Shown here one piece after another: positions 35,462-44,562 of a stretch of 64,000 nucleotides of DNA. Positions within the stretch are counted from its first letter, which is position 1, and the number at the start of each line of letters is the position of its first letter. The notes beneath the pieces were generated by a model. The model worked only from the letters and a program-made list of their open reading frames with translations. It ran no database searches and was not told the DNA's origin. This DNA comes from Janthinobacterium violaceinigrum. GTDB lineage: Bacteria > Pseudomonadota > Gammaproteobacteria > Burkholderiales > Burkholderiaceae_D. A program made the position numbers and the translations under genes. Location: positions 1 through 64,000 of the forward strand of contig NZ_WFLI01000037.1 in assembly GCF_009208555.1 (NCBI RefSeq), read 5' to 3'.

Positions 35462-36727
35462 ATGAGCATGTTAAAAAATATTCCCTACGAATGGCTGGTC
35501 GGCTTGCGCTACACGCGGGCCGGCAAGCGCAGTGGCCGCAACAGTTTTATCTCCTTCATTTCCCTCATTTCCATGGCCGGCATCGGCCTGGGCGTGGCGG
35601 CGCTGATCGTCGTGCTGTCCGTGATGAACGGCTTCCAGAAGGAAGTGACGGACCGCATGCTGTCCGTGCTGGCCCACGTGGAAGTGTTCGACAACAGCGG
35701 CAGCATGCCGGACTGGCGCGCGGAAGCGGCGCAGGCGTTCAAGAATCCTGCCGTGAAAGGCGCCGCGCCGTTTGTGGAAACGCAGGGCATGCTGTTGCGC
35801 GACGACGCGCTGCGCCCCGCCATCGTGCGCGGCGTGCTGCCCGAGGAAGAGCCGAACGTGTCCGACGTGGCCGGCCAGACGCGCATGGGCAGCTTCAAGG
35901 CGCTGCAGCCGGGCACCTTCAATATCGTGCTGGGCATCGAGCTGGCGCGCGCGCTGCGCGTCAACCTCGGCGAAAAAGTCACGCTGATGCTGGCGCAGGG
36001 CCAGGTCACGCCGGCTGGCGTGTTGCCGCGCATGCGCAGCTTCACCGTCAGCGGCATCTTCCAGGCGGGCCACAATGAATTCGACGCGGGCCTGGCCTTC
36101 ATCAATATCGAAGACGGCCAGCGTTTGCTGCGCCTCGACGGCCCGTCCGGCCTGCGCCTGCGCCTGGCCGACATGAACCAGGCGCCGCAAGTGGCGGCGG
36201 AGCTGAAAAAAACCATGCCGGGCGACCTGTGGCTGCGCGACTGGTCCAAGCTGAACGCCAACTGGTTCGCTGCCGTGCAGACGGAAAAGCGCATGATGTT
36301 CATCATCCTGACCCTGATCATCGCCGTGGCCGCCTTCAACCTCGTCTCCACCCTGGTGATGACGGTGACGGACAAGCAGGCCGATATCGCGATTTTGCGC
36401 ACCCTGGGCGCATCGCCCCGTTCCATCATGAAGATCTTCATGATCCAGGGCGCGCTGGTGGGCATCCTGGGCACCATCCTGGGCGTGGGCGGCGGCGTGC
36501 TGGTGGCCATGAACATCGACGTCATCGTGCCTTTCATCGAGCACCTGCTGGGCGTGCAGTTCCTCTCCAAGGACATCTATTTCATCAGCACCGTGCCGTC
36601 CGATCTGCGCTGGCCCGACGTCACCAAGATCGGCGTGCTGGCCGTGATCCTCGCCTTCCTGGCGACCCTGTACCCAAGCTGGTGGGCTGCCCGCGTGAAG
36701 CCTGCGGAAGCCCTGCGCTATGAATAA
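35462..36727 (+). CDS. lolE: Lipoprotein-releasing ABC transporter permease LolC/E (second copy)
   Basis: A 421-residue paralogue of the preceding gene. The N-termini are nearly identical ([21 protein letters not shown]), as are the C-termini ([15 protein letters not shown]), while the periplasmic domains differ more. The topology is the same, 1+3 membrane segments. Together the two likely form a LolCE heterodimer. The stop overlaps the start of lolD by 8 nt. Which copy is functionally C or E cannot be told from sequence alone. Confidence 0.92.
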   Translation: MSMLKNIPYEWLVGLRYTRAGKRSGRNSFISFISLISMAGIGLGVAALIVVLSVMNGFQKEVTDRMLSVLAHVEVFDNSGSMPDWRAEAAQAFKNPAVKGAAPFVETQGMLLRDDALRPAIVRGVLPEEEPNVSDVAGQTRMGSFKALQPGTFNIVLGIELARALRVNLGEKVTLMLAQGQVTPAGVLPRMRSFTVSGIFQAGHNEFDAGLAFINIEDGQRLLRLDGPSGLRLRLADMNQAPQVAAELKKTMPGDLWLRDWSKLNANWFAAVQTEKRMMFIILTLIIAVAAFNLVSTLVMTVTDKQADIAILRTLGASPRSIMKIFMIQGALVGILGTILGVGGGVLVAMNIDVIVPFIEHLLGVQFLSKDIYFISTVPSDLRWPDVTKIGVLAVILAFLATLYPSWWAARVKPAEALRYE

Positions 36728-37469
36728 ACCACTGACTATGACCATGACCGATCTGAACAAACCTGCCGTCAACGGCGCTTCCGCCGATTCCGCCGTGCTT
36801 TCCTGCCGCGGCCTGGGCAAGACCTTCACGCAGGGCAGCTACAAGGTGCAGGTGCTGGCCGGCATCGACATCGACATCCACCGGGGCGAGCGGGTCGCCA
36901 TCGTGGGCGCGTCCGGTTCCGGCAAGTCGACCCTGCTGCACCTGCTGGGCGGCCTCGATACGCCCACCAGCGGCAAGGTCACCCTGCTGGGCAAGGATTT
37001 CGCCACCCTCAGCGAAAAGGCGCGCGGCGACCTGCGCAACGCCTCGCTGGGTTTCGTCTACCAGTTCCACCACCTGCTGCCCGAGTTTTCCGCGCTGGAC
37101 AACGTCGCCATGCCCCTGATGATACGGCGCATGAAGCGCGCGCCCGCCACCGAGCTGGCGCAGCAGATCCTCACGCGCGTGAACCTGGCCAAGCGCGTCA
37201 CGCACACGCCGGGCGAATTGTCGGGCGGCGAGCGCCAGCGCGTGGCGCTGGCCCGCGCCCTCGTCACGCAGCCGGCCTGCGTGCTGGCCGATGAACCGAC
37301 GGGCAACCTCGATCACGCCACGGCCGAACAGATTTTCGACCTGATGCTGGAATTGTCGCGCACCCTGGGCACGGCCTTCGTCATCGTCACGCACGATATC
37401 GAACTGGCCAAGCGCTGCGACCGCGTGCTGCGCCTGACGGATGAAGGGCTGCAGCCGTACCAATACTAA
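36720..37469 (+). CDS. lolD: Lipoprotein-releasing system ATP-binding protein LolD
   Basis: A 249-residue ATPase powering lipoprotein release. Walker A is [10 protein letters not shown], the Q-loop/Lol segment [19 protein letters not shown] is a LolD hallmark, the signature is [15 protein letters not shown] and Walker B is [12 protein letters not shown]. The start at 36720 overlaps the lolE stop; an ATG a few codons later is possible. Gene order C-E-D differs from E. coli C-D-E. Followed 9 nt later by the TatD-type gene. Confidence 0.96.
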   Translation: MNKPLTMTMTDLNKPAVNGASADSAVLSCRGLGKTFTQGSYKVQVLAGIDIDIHRGERVAIVGASGSGKSTLLHLLGGLDTPTSGKVTLLGKDFATLSEKARGDLRNASLGFVYQFHHLLPEFSALDNVAMPLMIRRMKRAPATELAQQILTRVNLAKRVTHTPGELSGGERQRVALARALVTQPACVLADEPTGNLDHATAEQIFDLMLELSRTLGTAFVIVTHDIELAKRCDRVLRLTDEGLQPYQY

Positions 37470-37478
37470 GGAGCCGCC

Positions 37479-38288
37479 ATGCAGTGGATCGACACGCATT
37501 GCCACCTGGACGCGCATGAATTCGGCAGCGAATCGCTGCAGGTGGCGGCGCGCGCGCAGCAGCAGGGCGTGGAGATGATCGTCATGCCCGCCGTCGAACG
37601 GGCCAATTTCGCCATCGTGCGCGAGCTGGCGGCAGCGGCGCCCAACGCCTGCTATGCGCTGGGCATCCACCCGATCTACGTGCCGCACGCCACCGACGAC
37701 GACTTGACCGCCCTGCGCGGCGCCGTGGAACTGGCCATGAACGACCCGCGCTTTGTCGCCATCGGCGAGATCGGCCTCGATTTCTTCATTCCCATGCTGT
37801 GCGAGCCGGCCATGCGCGCCAAGCAGGAGCATTTTTTGCGCGAGCAGCTGAGAATCGCCCGCGACTTCGACCTGCCCGTGCTGACCCACGTGCGCCGCTC
37901 GCAGGACATCGTTCTCAAGCACGCGCGCCAGATCCGCCCGAACGGCGGCATCGCGCATGCGTTCAACGGCAGCTTTCAGCAGGCGCAGGGTTATATCGAC
38001 CTCGGTTTCAAGCTCGGTTTCGGCGGCGCCATGACGTTTACGCGCGCCTTGCAGATACGCCGCATGGCCACGGACCTGCCTTTGGAGTCCATCGTGCTGG
38101 AGACGGATGCGCCCGACATCTCCCCCAGCTGGATACACCCGGGCCGCAACAGCCCCGAAGAATTACCGCGCATCGGCGCCGTGCTTGCCGAGCTGCGCGG
38201 CCTCGACATCGCGCAGGTGGCCGCTGTTACCAGCGCCAATGCGCGCGCCGTGATGCCCCGACTACCCTTGATGGAGAGACCAGAATGA
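37479..38288 (+). CDS. TatD-family metal-dependent deoxyribonuclease
   Basis: A 269-residue TIM-barrel hydrolase. Metal-ligand motifs are IDTHCHLDAHEF (the HxH), AIGEIGLDFF (Glu), PVLTHVRRSQ, IAHAFNGS and the terminal LETDAPDISP (Asp). TatD proteins are 3'-5' DNases tied to DNA repair. AAGGAGCC precedes the ATG. It likely belongs to the lolCED transcript, and its stop overlaps the next gene by ATGA. YcfH and YjjV paralogues are alternatives to TatD proper. Confidence 0.9.
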   Translation: MQWIDTHCHLDAHEFGSESLQVAARAQQQGVEMIVMPAVERANFAIVRELAAAAPNACYALGIHPIYVPHATDDDLTALRGAVELAMNDPRFVAIGEIGLDFFIPMLCEPAMRAKQEHFLREQLRIARDFDLPVLTHVRRSQDIVLKHARQIRPNGGIAHAFNGSFQQAQGYIDLGFKLGFGGAMTFTRALQIRRMATDLPLESIVLETDAPDISPSWIHPGRNSPEELPRIGAVLAELRGLDIAQVAAVTSANARAVMPRLPLMERPE

Positions 38289-39523
38289 ACAAGAAGATCA
38301 TCGCCGGCGCACTGGCGGCCTGTTTGGGCGGCGCATTTGCGCCGGCCCTGGCGGCGCCGGGCGCCCAGTGCGACGGCATGCCGCGCCTCGACGTCGCCAC
38401 GCCGGCCGGCTTTTGCGTGGCCGTGCTGGCCGATGGCCTGAAATTCCCCCGCGGCGTGCTGCCGCTGACGAATGGCGACATCGTCGTCACGGACATGACG
38501 GGATGGGCGCCGAAGCAGGGCAAGCTGTGGCTGCTGCAGCCCAAGGCGGCCGGTGGCGGCTATGAGCGCAAGCTGCTGCTCGACAAGCTCGACCGCCCGA
38601 ACGGCATCGTGCAGGGACCGGACGGCATGGTCTATGTGGGCGAGGTGGGGCGCATCTTCCGTTTCGACTTGCGCGATCCGGCCCGCGCCATCACCGACGT
38701 GATCGGCGGCACGGCGAAGACACCGCGCCTGCCTGGCCTGGGCTTGCACCTGCTGACGAACATGCGCTTCAGCCCCAAGGGCGACCTGTACGTGAACGTG
38801 GGTTCCAGCACCGACCATTGCGAGAACGATGGCAAGGCGCCCGATCCGACCAAGGCTTGCGCTTCGGCGGAAGGCCCGGAAGCGCTGGGCGCCATCCGCG
38901 AATACACGATGGCCTGGCCGGCCGGCACGGTGACGAGCTGGCGCACGCATGCGCGCGGCTTGCGCAATTCGATGGCGCTGGCCTTCCACCCGGCCACGGG
39001 CGAACTGTGGCAGGCGGAAAACGCGCGCGACGCCATCCAGGCCGCCATGCCGCAGCTGAAAAGCGACGAAAACCTGCCGCATGAAGAGCTGAACCTGATC
39101 AAGGCCGACCGCCACTACGGCTGGCCGTACTGCTACGACGACAACGTCGCCAGCCCCGAATATCCGAAGACGGCGTGCTCGGCCCAATATGCGGCGCCCC
39201 AGCGCCTGCTGCCGGGCCACGCCGCGCCGCTGGGCATGACGTTTTATACGGCCAGCCGCTTCCCGGAACTGTACAAGAACAGCCTGATCATCGGCTACCA
39301 CGGCTACCGCAGCAACGGCCACCGCCTGGTGGCGCTGCTGCCCGACAAGGCCGGCGCGCCGCTGGGCAAGTCCGTCGAGCTGATCGGCAACTGGGAGCGC
39401 AAGGGCAAGCAGGGCCGGGGTGCGCCCGTGGACGTGAAGCAGGGTCAGGATGGCGATATCTACATGGCCGACGACCACAATGGCCTGGTGCTCAAGCTGC
39501 ATTACGCGGGCGCCAAGCCGTAA
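38285..39523 (+). CDS. Sorbosone dehydrogenase/PQQ-dependent sugar dehydrogenase-like exported protein
   Basis: A 412-residue periplasmic beta-propeller with signal peptide MNKKIIAGALAACLGGAFAPALAA. Family features are FPRGVLPLTNGDIVVTD, LDRPNGIVQGPDGMVYVGE, ARGLRNSMALAFHPATGELW, EELNLIKADRHYGWPYC and GAPVDVKQGQDGDIYMADD. Homologues are PQQ-linked aldose or sorbosone dehydrogenases. No PQQ biosynthesis gene is in view and the substrate is unknown. The ATGA overlap with the TatD gene suggests translational coupling. Confidence 0.88.
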   Translation: MNKKIIAGALAACLGGAFAPALAAPGAQCDGMPRLDVATPAGFCVAVLADGLKFPRGVLPLTNGDIVVTDMTGWAPKQGKLWLLQPKAAGGGYERKLLLDKLDRPNGIVQGPDGMVYVGEVGRIFRFDLRDPARAITDVIGGTAKTPRLPGLGLHLLTNMRFSPKGDLYVNVGSSTDHCENDGKAPDPTKACASAEGPEALGAIREYTMAWPAGTVTSWRTHARGLRNSMALAFHPATGELWQAENARDAIQAAMPQLKSDENLPHEELNLIKADRHYGWPYCYDDNVASPEYPKTACSAQYAAPQRLLPGHAAPLGMTFYTASRFPELYKNSLIIGYHGYRSNGHRLVALLPDKAGAPLGKSVELIGNWERKGKQGRGAPVDVKQGQDGDIYMADDHNGLVLKLHYAGAKP

Positions 39524-39622
39524 GGGGGCGGCGGTTTGGCGCCGCATGACCGATGGCGCTGTGTTTGCCCGTGCGTTCAAATTTTACCCTGCGGCCCGGA
39601 TGTTAATGCATGCGATGCCACG

Positions 39623-40447
39623 TCATTTCGAGGCGCTAATACTAGGCGCCCTGGGCCGCTCTTCCATGACGGATTGAAGATAAAGCATCGTCACCTCCTT
39701 GCGTTTTTTCAGGCGCGATTCCATTTTTCGCAGCGCCGGCGCTTGCGACAGGCGCTCTGTTTTTCTTCTTGTTAAGTCCAGAATCACCCTGAGAAAAAAT
39801 CGCTTGATGATGTGCAACCTGTGCAGTTTTTCGGCTTCGATATCATTGCGCACGATGCTCTTTGCCGCATCGATAGCCTTGTCCAGGTTCGAGAGTGCCT
39901 GGACACACCTGGCCAGCACCCCGAGGATTTCCTGGTCGTCCGCCCGCAATGCGAGCTGAAGCATATTCTGGAAGTGGTCGAACAGCGCGATGACTGCCGT
40001 TCTGAGCTTGCGCAGCGCGTCATTTCTTGCTGCTATCTCGATTTCATAGCCGGTTTTCCAGGCATCCAGTTCGGCCTTCTGTTGTTGTAGTTGTTGAGCG
40101 TACAAATGGTTTAGTTTGTTCTGCGCTTCGAGCAGAACCTGCTTTTCCTTTTCAAAATCATGTCGTTCATCCTGCAGTTTCTCTGCATGCGCCAGTTCAG
40201 TATGCTTCAGTTGCTTTGCATGTGCCAGTTCAGTGTCGTGCAGTTTCTCTGCATGCGTCAGTTCAACATCCTGCAGTTTCGTTGCATGCGCCAGTTCAGT
40301 ACCCTGTAGTTGCAATGAAAATTGTTGCCGCTGCTTTTCAAATCGTTTTTCCTTTTTCCAAACAAGAAACAAGGTTATCAGGCTGCCAATTAGCGCAATT
40401 ATCGCGGCAGCGACGGCGGAAAAGTTCTTGATGTCCTCGACGGTCAT
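39623..40447 (-). CDS. Membrane-anchored hendecad-repeat coiled-coil protein, 274 aa
   Basis: Unrecognised protein. One N-terminal membrane segment (AVAAAIIALIGSLITLFLVW) is followed by a long charged coiled coil. Residues 49-92 are four 11-residue repeats of the type D/G-T-E-L-A-H-A-E-K-L-Q, a hendecad pattern typical of right-handed coiled coils. The remainder is helical, ending basic. AGGA precedes the ATG at 40447 at good spacing, favouring it over an ATG three codons earlier. A structural or scaffold role at the inner membrane is inferred. Convergent with the sorbosone dehydrogenase gene. Confidence 0.75.
   Translation of the reverse strand: MTVEDIKNFSAVAAAIIALIGSLITLFLVWKKEKRFEKQRQQFSLQLQGTELAHATKLQDVELTHAEKLHDTELAHAKQLKHTELAHAEKLQDERHDFEKEKQVLLEAQNKLNHLYAQQLQQQKAELDAWKTGYEIEIAARNDALRKLRTAVIALFDHFQNMLQLALRADDQEILGVLARCVQALSNLDKAIDAAKSIVRNDIEAEKLHRLHIIKRFFLRVILDLTRRKTERLSQAPALRKMESRLKKRKEVTMLYLQSVMEERPRAPSISASK
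40172..40303 (-). repeat. Four 33-bp coding tandem repeats (hendecads)
   Basis: Codons 49-92 of the coiled-coil protein repeat a 33-bp unit four times, each encoding an ELAHAEKLQ-like 11-mer. The copies differ by a few bases, so this is older than a fresh slippage event but still expandable. Confidence 0.85.
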
Positions 40448-40762
40448 GGTGGTCATCCTGGCAATAAATGAGACCGCTAAGCTGCGCAGCAAGGTGTGCT
40501 CAGAGAAATGCAGTGCCGCCGGCGGCGTCTCTCGCATCGGGCGTATGGTCAGGATAGGCCGTCGCTGACGGCGGCGGTAGTGCACAAGCAGCGCATGTTT
40601 GTTCCAGCTCAGTCATTGTCGTCATCGGGGCTGCCGCCTCCAGGCGCGCCCATCAATTGCGATTGGCCGGCTTTCCTCGCGTCCGTGCTTGACCTCGCTC
40701 AGTGCGGGGCTGCCGCATGCTCCTACAATCGGCCAGACGTTCCCCACTGACCCGGGTTGGCC
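40448..40762. other. Intergenic region between coiled-coil protein and Tai4-like gene
   Basis: 315 bp between divergent genes. A TACAAT hexamer at about 40733 may be the -10 of the immunity/effector unit, without a good -35. Short frames in the region have no gene-like properties. Confidence 0.4.
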
Positions 40763-41152
40763 ATGCATTTACCCTTGCTTGTCGTTGCGCTGTGCCTGTG
40801 CCTGCCGAGCGCGCGTGCGCAGGGCGGCATCTACGCACCGGCGCCACGCCTGAGCGCCGACCAGCTGATCGCGGCTTACCAGGAGAGGCCGCCGGCGGGG
40901 GAGGCGCCGGATCCCGCTTTCCTGCTCGGCCAGCGTTATGCGAAAGGCTATCTGGCCGGCGTGGCCGATGCGGCGCAGGGCAGGCAATGGTGCGACACGG
41001 GCCGCTGGAAAACGGTGGAAATCGATGCGCTGGTTGTCGCCGGGCTGAAACGGCTGCCGGCCCCCGTCCGGCAGGGCGACGCGGCGGCCCTGATCGTGGC
41101 CATCCTGGCGCGGCGTTTTCCCTGTTCCACTCCACCATCAACGGGAGGCTGA
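40763..41152 (+). CDS. Probable T6SS amidase immunity protein (Tai4/Rap1a-like)
   Basis: A 129-residue exported protein with signal MHLPLLVVALCLCLPSARAQ. The small helical mature domain contains FLLGQRYAKGYLAGVADAAQ, WCDTGRWKTVEIDAL and a second Cys near the end (RRFPC). The pattern and its place directly before a Tae4 amidase gene (1 nt apart) fit periplasmic Tai4/Rap1a immunity proteins, which protect the producer's peptidoglycan. The assignment rests partly on context. Confidence 0.75.
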   Translation: MHLPLLVVALCLCLPSARAQGGIYAPAPRLSADQLIAAYQERPPAGEAPDPAFLLGQRYAKGYLAGVADAAQGRQWCDTGRWKTVEIDALVVAGLKRLPAPVRQGDAAALIVAILARRFPCSTPPSTGG

Positions 41153-41153
41153 C

Positions 41154-41627
41154 GTGAAACCTGCATTCATCAAGCTGCGTGAAAATTATTCGAGCGTGGC
41201 GGCCGTCGACCAGGCCACCCTGTTCGGCGAAATCGGCTGGGAAGACCTGATCGGCAAGGACAGCTTTGCCAATACCTGCGCCATCCGCGTCAGCCTGGCG
41301 CTGATCAAGGCGGGCATCGAGCTGAAAGGCCGCATGGCCATCCGCAAGGGGCCGTTCAAGGGCGCGCTGATCGAGCCGGGGCAGGCCAAGCTGGCGCACA
41401 TGCTGGCCAGTCCCTCGATGCTGGGCGCGCCCGAAAAATTCAGCCGCGATGCGGCCATCGCCGGCATCGGTCAGCGCAAGGGCCTGGTCGCCTTTTTCCG
41501 CATTCCCGGCTACCTGGGCGGCGCGGGCGGGCATATCGACATCCTGCTGCCATCGATCGGCGTGAAGGTTTGCGGCAGCGAATGCTACTGGACCTGCGCC
41601 GAAGTGTGGTTCTGGGAACTGCGCTAA
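41154..41627 (+). CDS. tae4: Type VI secretion amidase effector, Tae4 family
   Basis: A 157-residue peptidoglycan amidase effector with no signal peptide, as expected for T6SS cargo. It would cleave the D-Glu-mDAP bond of a rival's peptide stems. Catalytic residues of the NlpC/P60-like Tae4 fold are visible: Cys42 in SFANTCAIRVSLAL and His127 in GGAGGHIDI. A C-terminal cysteine cluster (140, 144, 148) is also typical. It starts at GTG 41154, supported by GGGAGG upstream. No T6SS structural gene lies in the window, so this is an orphan effector-immunity pair. Confidence 0.9.
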   Translation: MKPAFIKLRENYSSVAAVDQATLFGEIGWEDLIGKDSFANTCAIRVSLALIKAGIELKGRMAIRKGPFKGALIEPGQAKLAHMLASPSMLGAPEKFSRDAAIAGIGQRKGLVAFFRIPGYLGGAGGHIDILLPSIGVKVCGSECYWTCAEVWFWELR

Positions 41628-41646
41628 CGCTTGTTTGAGCTAGGGT

Positions 41647-43632
41647 CTATTTGAACTTCTTCGAGCGTCCGCGCGACGCCGCATTGTGCGCGCGTAGGAT
41701 GGAATCGACGCGTTCCGAGGCATCGCGCGACAGGTTTTGCGCCACGGCGATATCGGGGAAGAATTCGGGCAGGCGGTAGCTGAGCCACGCATACGCGGAG
41801 TAGTAGCGGCAAGTGTCTTCCACCTGCTGCAGATTTTGCGTACCGCCGCCATACGCGTGCTGGCGCAAGGTGGACGTCTTGCCCTGCGACAGATTCTTCG
41901 CCCAGTGTTCCCACGCCGTTTGCAGGGACGGCACCTTGCTGGAAATCGGCACCAGCGACAGGGTGAACTTGTCGGCCACGGACAGGGGCAGGGTGTCGAG
42001 CCAGACGGCGCGCTCCTTCTGGTCTTCCGTGATGCGGGGGAAGAAAAAGCCGTCCGGCACGTCGATATTGTGGATGAAGCGGCGCAGCAGTTTCGACAGC
42101 GAGAGCTCGCCCGTCACCGACGAAATGCGGTGCAGATGTTCGAGCGAGGGCGCCACGGCAAAGCCGCTGGTGTTCAGCGGATGCAGTTTTTCCTTCAGCA
42201 GCGCGCGCATCACTTCATGCGTTTCGTTGTCGTAGCCGGCCACGAGGCCCTCTTCATGCACGCCGTAGCGGCCCGCGCGCCCTGCGATCTGGCGCGCCAG
42301 CGCGGCCGAAATCTCTTCCTCCTCGCGGCCATTGTATTTGACACAGGTGGTCATGACGATGCGCGCGATCGGCATGTTCAGGCCCATCGCCAGCGCGTCC
42401 GTGCCGACGACGATATCGGCCGTACCGTCGCGGAAGCGCTGCGCCTGCGCGCGCCGCACTTCGGGCGACAGGTTGCCGTACACGGTGGCCACGGACAGCC
42501 CCGTTTCCGTGATCATGTCGCGCCACATCAGCACTTCTCGGCGCGAAAAGGCGATGACGGCGTCCCCGCGGCGCAGATTGCGCACCTTGCGCACGGCCGT
42601 CGGCTCCATCGACAGGGGCGCCATGCGTTTGAGTACGTGCACTTCCAGCGGGCAGTCGAGGCGCTCGGCCAGCGCCTCGATGGCGCGCCGCGCTTCGGGC
42701 GCCCCCACCAGGTACACGGTATGGGCGGGCGCGCCGCAGACGGCCGCCGTCCACGCGGCGCCCCGGTCCGGGTCGGCCAGCATCTGGATTTCATCGATGA
42801 CGGCCACTTCGACGACGGTTTTCGTGTCCAGCATTTCCACCGTGCTGGCCACGTGCGTGGCGCCGTCGACGACGCGGCGCTCCTCGCCCGTGATCAGGCT
42901 CACGGCCAGCGGTTTGCCGTGCGGCGCGGCTTCCTGCAGGCGTTCGTAGTTTTCCAGGGCCAGCAGGCGCAACGGCGCCAGATAGATGCCGCTCTTTGCT
43001 TTCACCAGCGCTTCCATGGCGCGGTGCGTCTTGCCGGAATTCGTGGGCCCCAGCAGGGCGACGAAGCGGCGCGGCAGGCGGCGCGCCATCTCGAACGAGG
43101 CGGGATATTCGGCCAGGTTGATGCTCTGGCGCGTGCGCGCCGCATGCTGCTCTTCCTGCTGGCGCTCGATGGCGTGATTGAAGCGCTGGCGGATGCGGTC
43201 GAACACCATGCCGGCCGGCTCCGAGGTCTGCATGTCGGCCAGCGTATGCAGGAAGACCATCGGGTCCGTGTCCACGTCTTCGCTCAGGCCCGCGATATCG
43301 GCGACGAAATCCATCACGTGCTGGCGCAGCTCCTCGAAGACGGCCGCGCTGGCCCGGTCGCGCACGAGGGCCAGCTTGGTTTCGCGGTCCATCTTGCGCC
43401 ACTTGGCCGGCCGCGCCAGTACGCCCTGGCTTGGTACCAGCGCATACGGCACCACCAGATGGCCCGCCTTGACCACGCCGGAAAAGCGCACGAAGACCCG
43501 GCCTTCCATCTTGACCAGGCGGATATGCTCGGCCAGTTCCCCCAGTTCCGCGACCAGGGTGGCGTCGTTATTGTCTTCGGTGCTGTCGGAAATGTCGGTG
43601 GAAGTATCGGGAGGAAGTGCGGAGGAAGTCAT
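41647..43632 (-). CDS. SUV3-like ATP-dependent RNA helicase
   Basis: A 661-residue superfamily 2 helicase. The core begins near residue 190 with Walker A LLGPTNSGKTHRAMEAL and the SUV3-typical IYLAPLRLLALENYERL. It continues with DEIQMLADPDRGAAWT (motif II, DEIQ), TVYGNLSPEVRR and VGTDALAMGLNMPI, ending in ARQIAGRAGRYG (motif VI). These match mitochondrial SUV3-type degradosome helicases, found in some bacteria. The N-terminal 190 residues are helical and unassigned; the basic tail RGRSKKFK could bind RNA. Monocistronic. Confidence 0.88.
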   Translation of the reverse strand: MTSSALPPDTSTDISDSTEDNNDATLVAELGELAEHIRLVKMEGRVFVRFSGVVKAGHLVVPYALVPSQGVLARPAKWRKMDRETKLALVRDRASAAVFEELRQHVMDFVADIAGLSEDVDTDPMVFLHTLADMQTSEPAGMVFDRIRQRFNHAIERQQEEQHAARTRQSINLAEYPASFEMARRLPRRFVALLGPTNSGKTHRAMEALVKAKSGIYLAPLRLLALENYERLQEAAPHGKPLAVSLITGEERRVVDGATHVASTVEMLDTKTVVEVAVIDEIQMLADPDRGAAWTAAVCGAPAHTVYLVGAPEARRAIEALAERLDCPLEVHVLKRMAPLSMEPTAVRKVRNLRRGDAVIAFSRREVLMWRDMITETGLSVATVYGNLSPEVRRAQAQRFRDGTADIVVGTDALAMGLNMPIARIVMTTCVKYNGREEEEISAALARQIAGRAGRYGVHEEGLVAGYDNETHEVMRALLKEKLHPLNTSGFAVAPSLEHLHRISSVTGELSLSKLLRRFIHNIDVPDGFFFPRITEDQKERAVWLDTLPLSVADKFTLSLVPISSKVPSLQTAWEHWAKNLSQGKTSTLRQHAYGGGTQNLQQVEDTCRYYSAYAWLSYRLPEFFPDIAVAQNLSRDASERVDSILRAHNAASRGRSKKFK

Positions 43633-44562
43633 GTCGTGCCTGGGCGTCGAAGTAAGCGAGGCCGATTATACCGTGCGCAGGGGAAAGATTTTTCCCGGGC
43701 GCGGTGTGGCTGCCGCAGGAGCGCTGATCGTTGGACGGAAGATTCCCTGCGCCGGATGAGCACCTGGCAAGTAGTGAGGCAGCGCATCCATTCTGGCGAA
43801 TGACGTTGCTGGAGCGTGGAATGGACAGGCGATATCCGGTGCCTTGCGCTGATCGATTTATCCTGCCGAATTTTTATTCGACTGGAAATTTGATAAATAT
43901 ATTTTTATTAATTGTGTTCGATTTGTTGAATTTAATTGTGAAATTTTAATTGCCGTGGCGTCGATGGTAACAAAGAGTATGTTTTTATTGATGCTCGCCG
44001 TGATGATATTCGCATCGCGTGCAGATTTTTCTGGATGCAAGGTTGCACGTGTTCTTTTGCGCGCGTCCGGGAATGAATGATTGTCGCCGCGATCCTGTTG
44101 CGCCAGCAGCAGCCTGCATGGCTGAACGCGCCTTGCCACGCCGTCGATTTAAAATGAAGCAAGGTGGGACAGTTTCCGTATTGCGCCTGCAGTTTTCATT
44201 GCATGAGGAATTATCCGATGGCGGGAAATGAATTGAATTGTCTTGACAATTAATAATGGCGAGCTGATCATGGCTTCAGATTTTTGCGAGGAAATTCTGG
44301 CACGGTTTCAACATATCTGAAATTGAAGGTGAGGTACCACATTATTCTGGCTATCGGCTGGGGCGTGCTGCGTTTATATGTGCAGATATGTACGGATTTG
44401 ATGTGGCTGTGCTTCAGGATGCGCTGGCGGCCGCATGACTTTTTACTTCGCGCTGGCGCATAGCCAGCGTGCGATGACACCCGACATACCTGAGTATGTG
44501 ATCCTGCGCCAGAGGATGGCGCGCGCAGGAATTTATCAGCCATCCGACTTTGGGAGAACACC
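43633..44562. other. AT-rich, gene-poor region upstream of the cysteine-rich peptide gene
   Basis: 930 bp without a convincing gene. Between about 43855 and 44020 the DNA is strikingly AT-rich compared with the rest of the window. Short frames on both strands lack start signals and family features. The last 120 bp contain three successive hairpins (44451-44469, 44484-44499, 44503-44529) before the small secreted peptide gene. This is probably accessory or foreign DNA. Confidence 0.6.
44451..44529 (+). promoter_or_regulatory. Structured leader of the cysteine-rich peptide gene (three hairpins)
   Basis: CGCTGGC/GCCAGCG (loop GCATA), ACATAC/GTATGT (loop CTGA) and CCTGCGC/GCGCAGG follow each other within 80 bp, ending 33 nt before the ATG at 44563. 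I do not recognise a known riboswitch. Regulatory function is inferred only from the density of inverted repeats. Confidence 0.4.

Noticed and set aside
43731-44231. Short frames in the AT-rich gap as possible genes
   Set aside because: None has a ribosome site, signal peptide or recognisable motif, and frames on both strands overlap each other.
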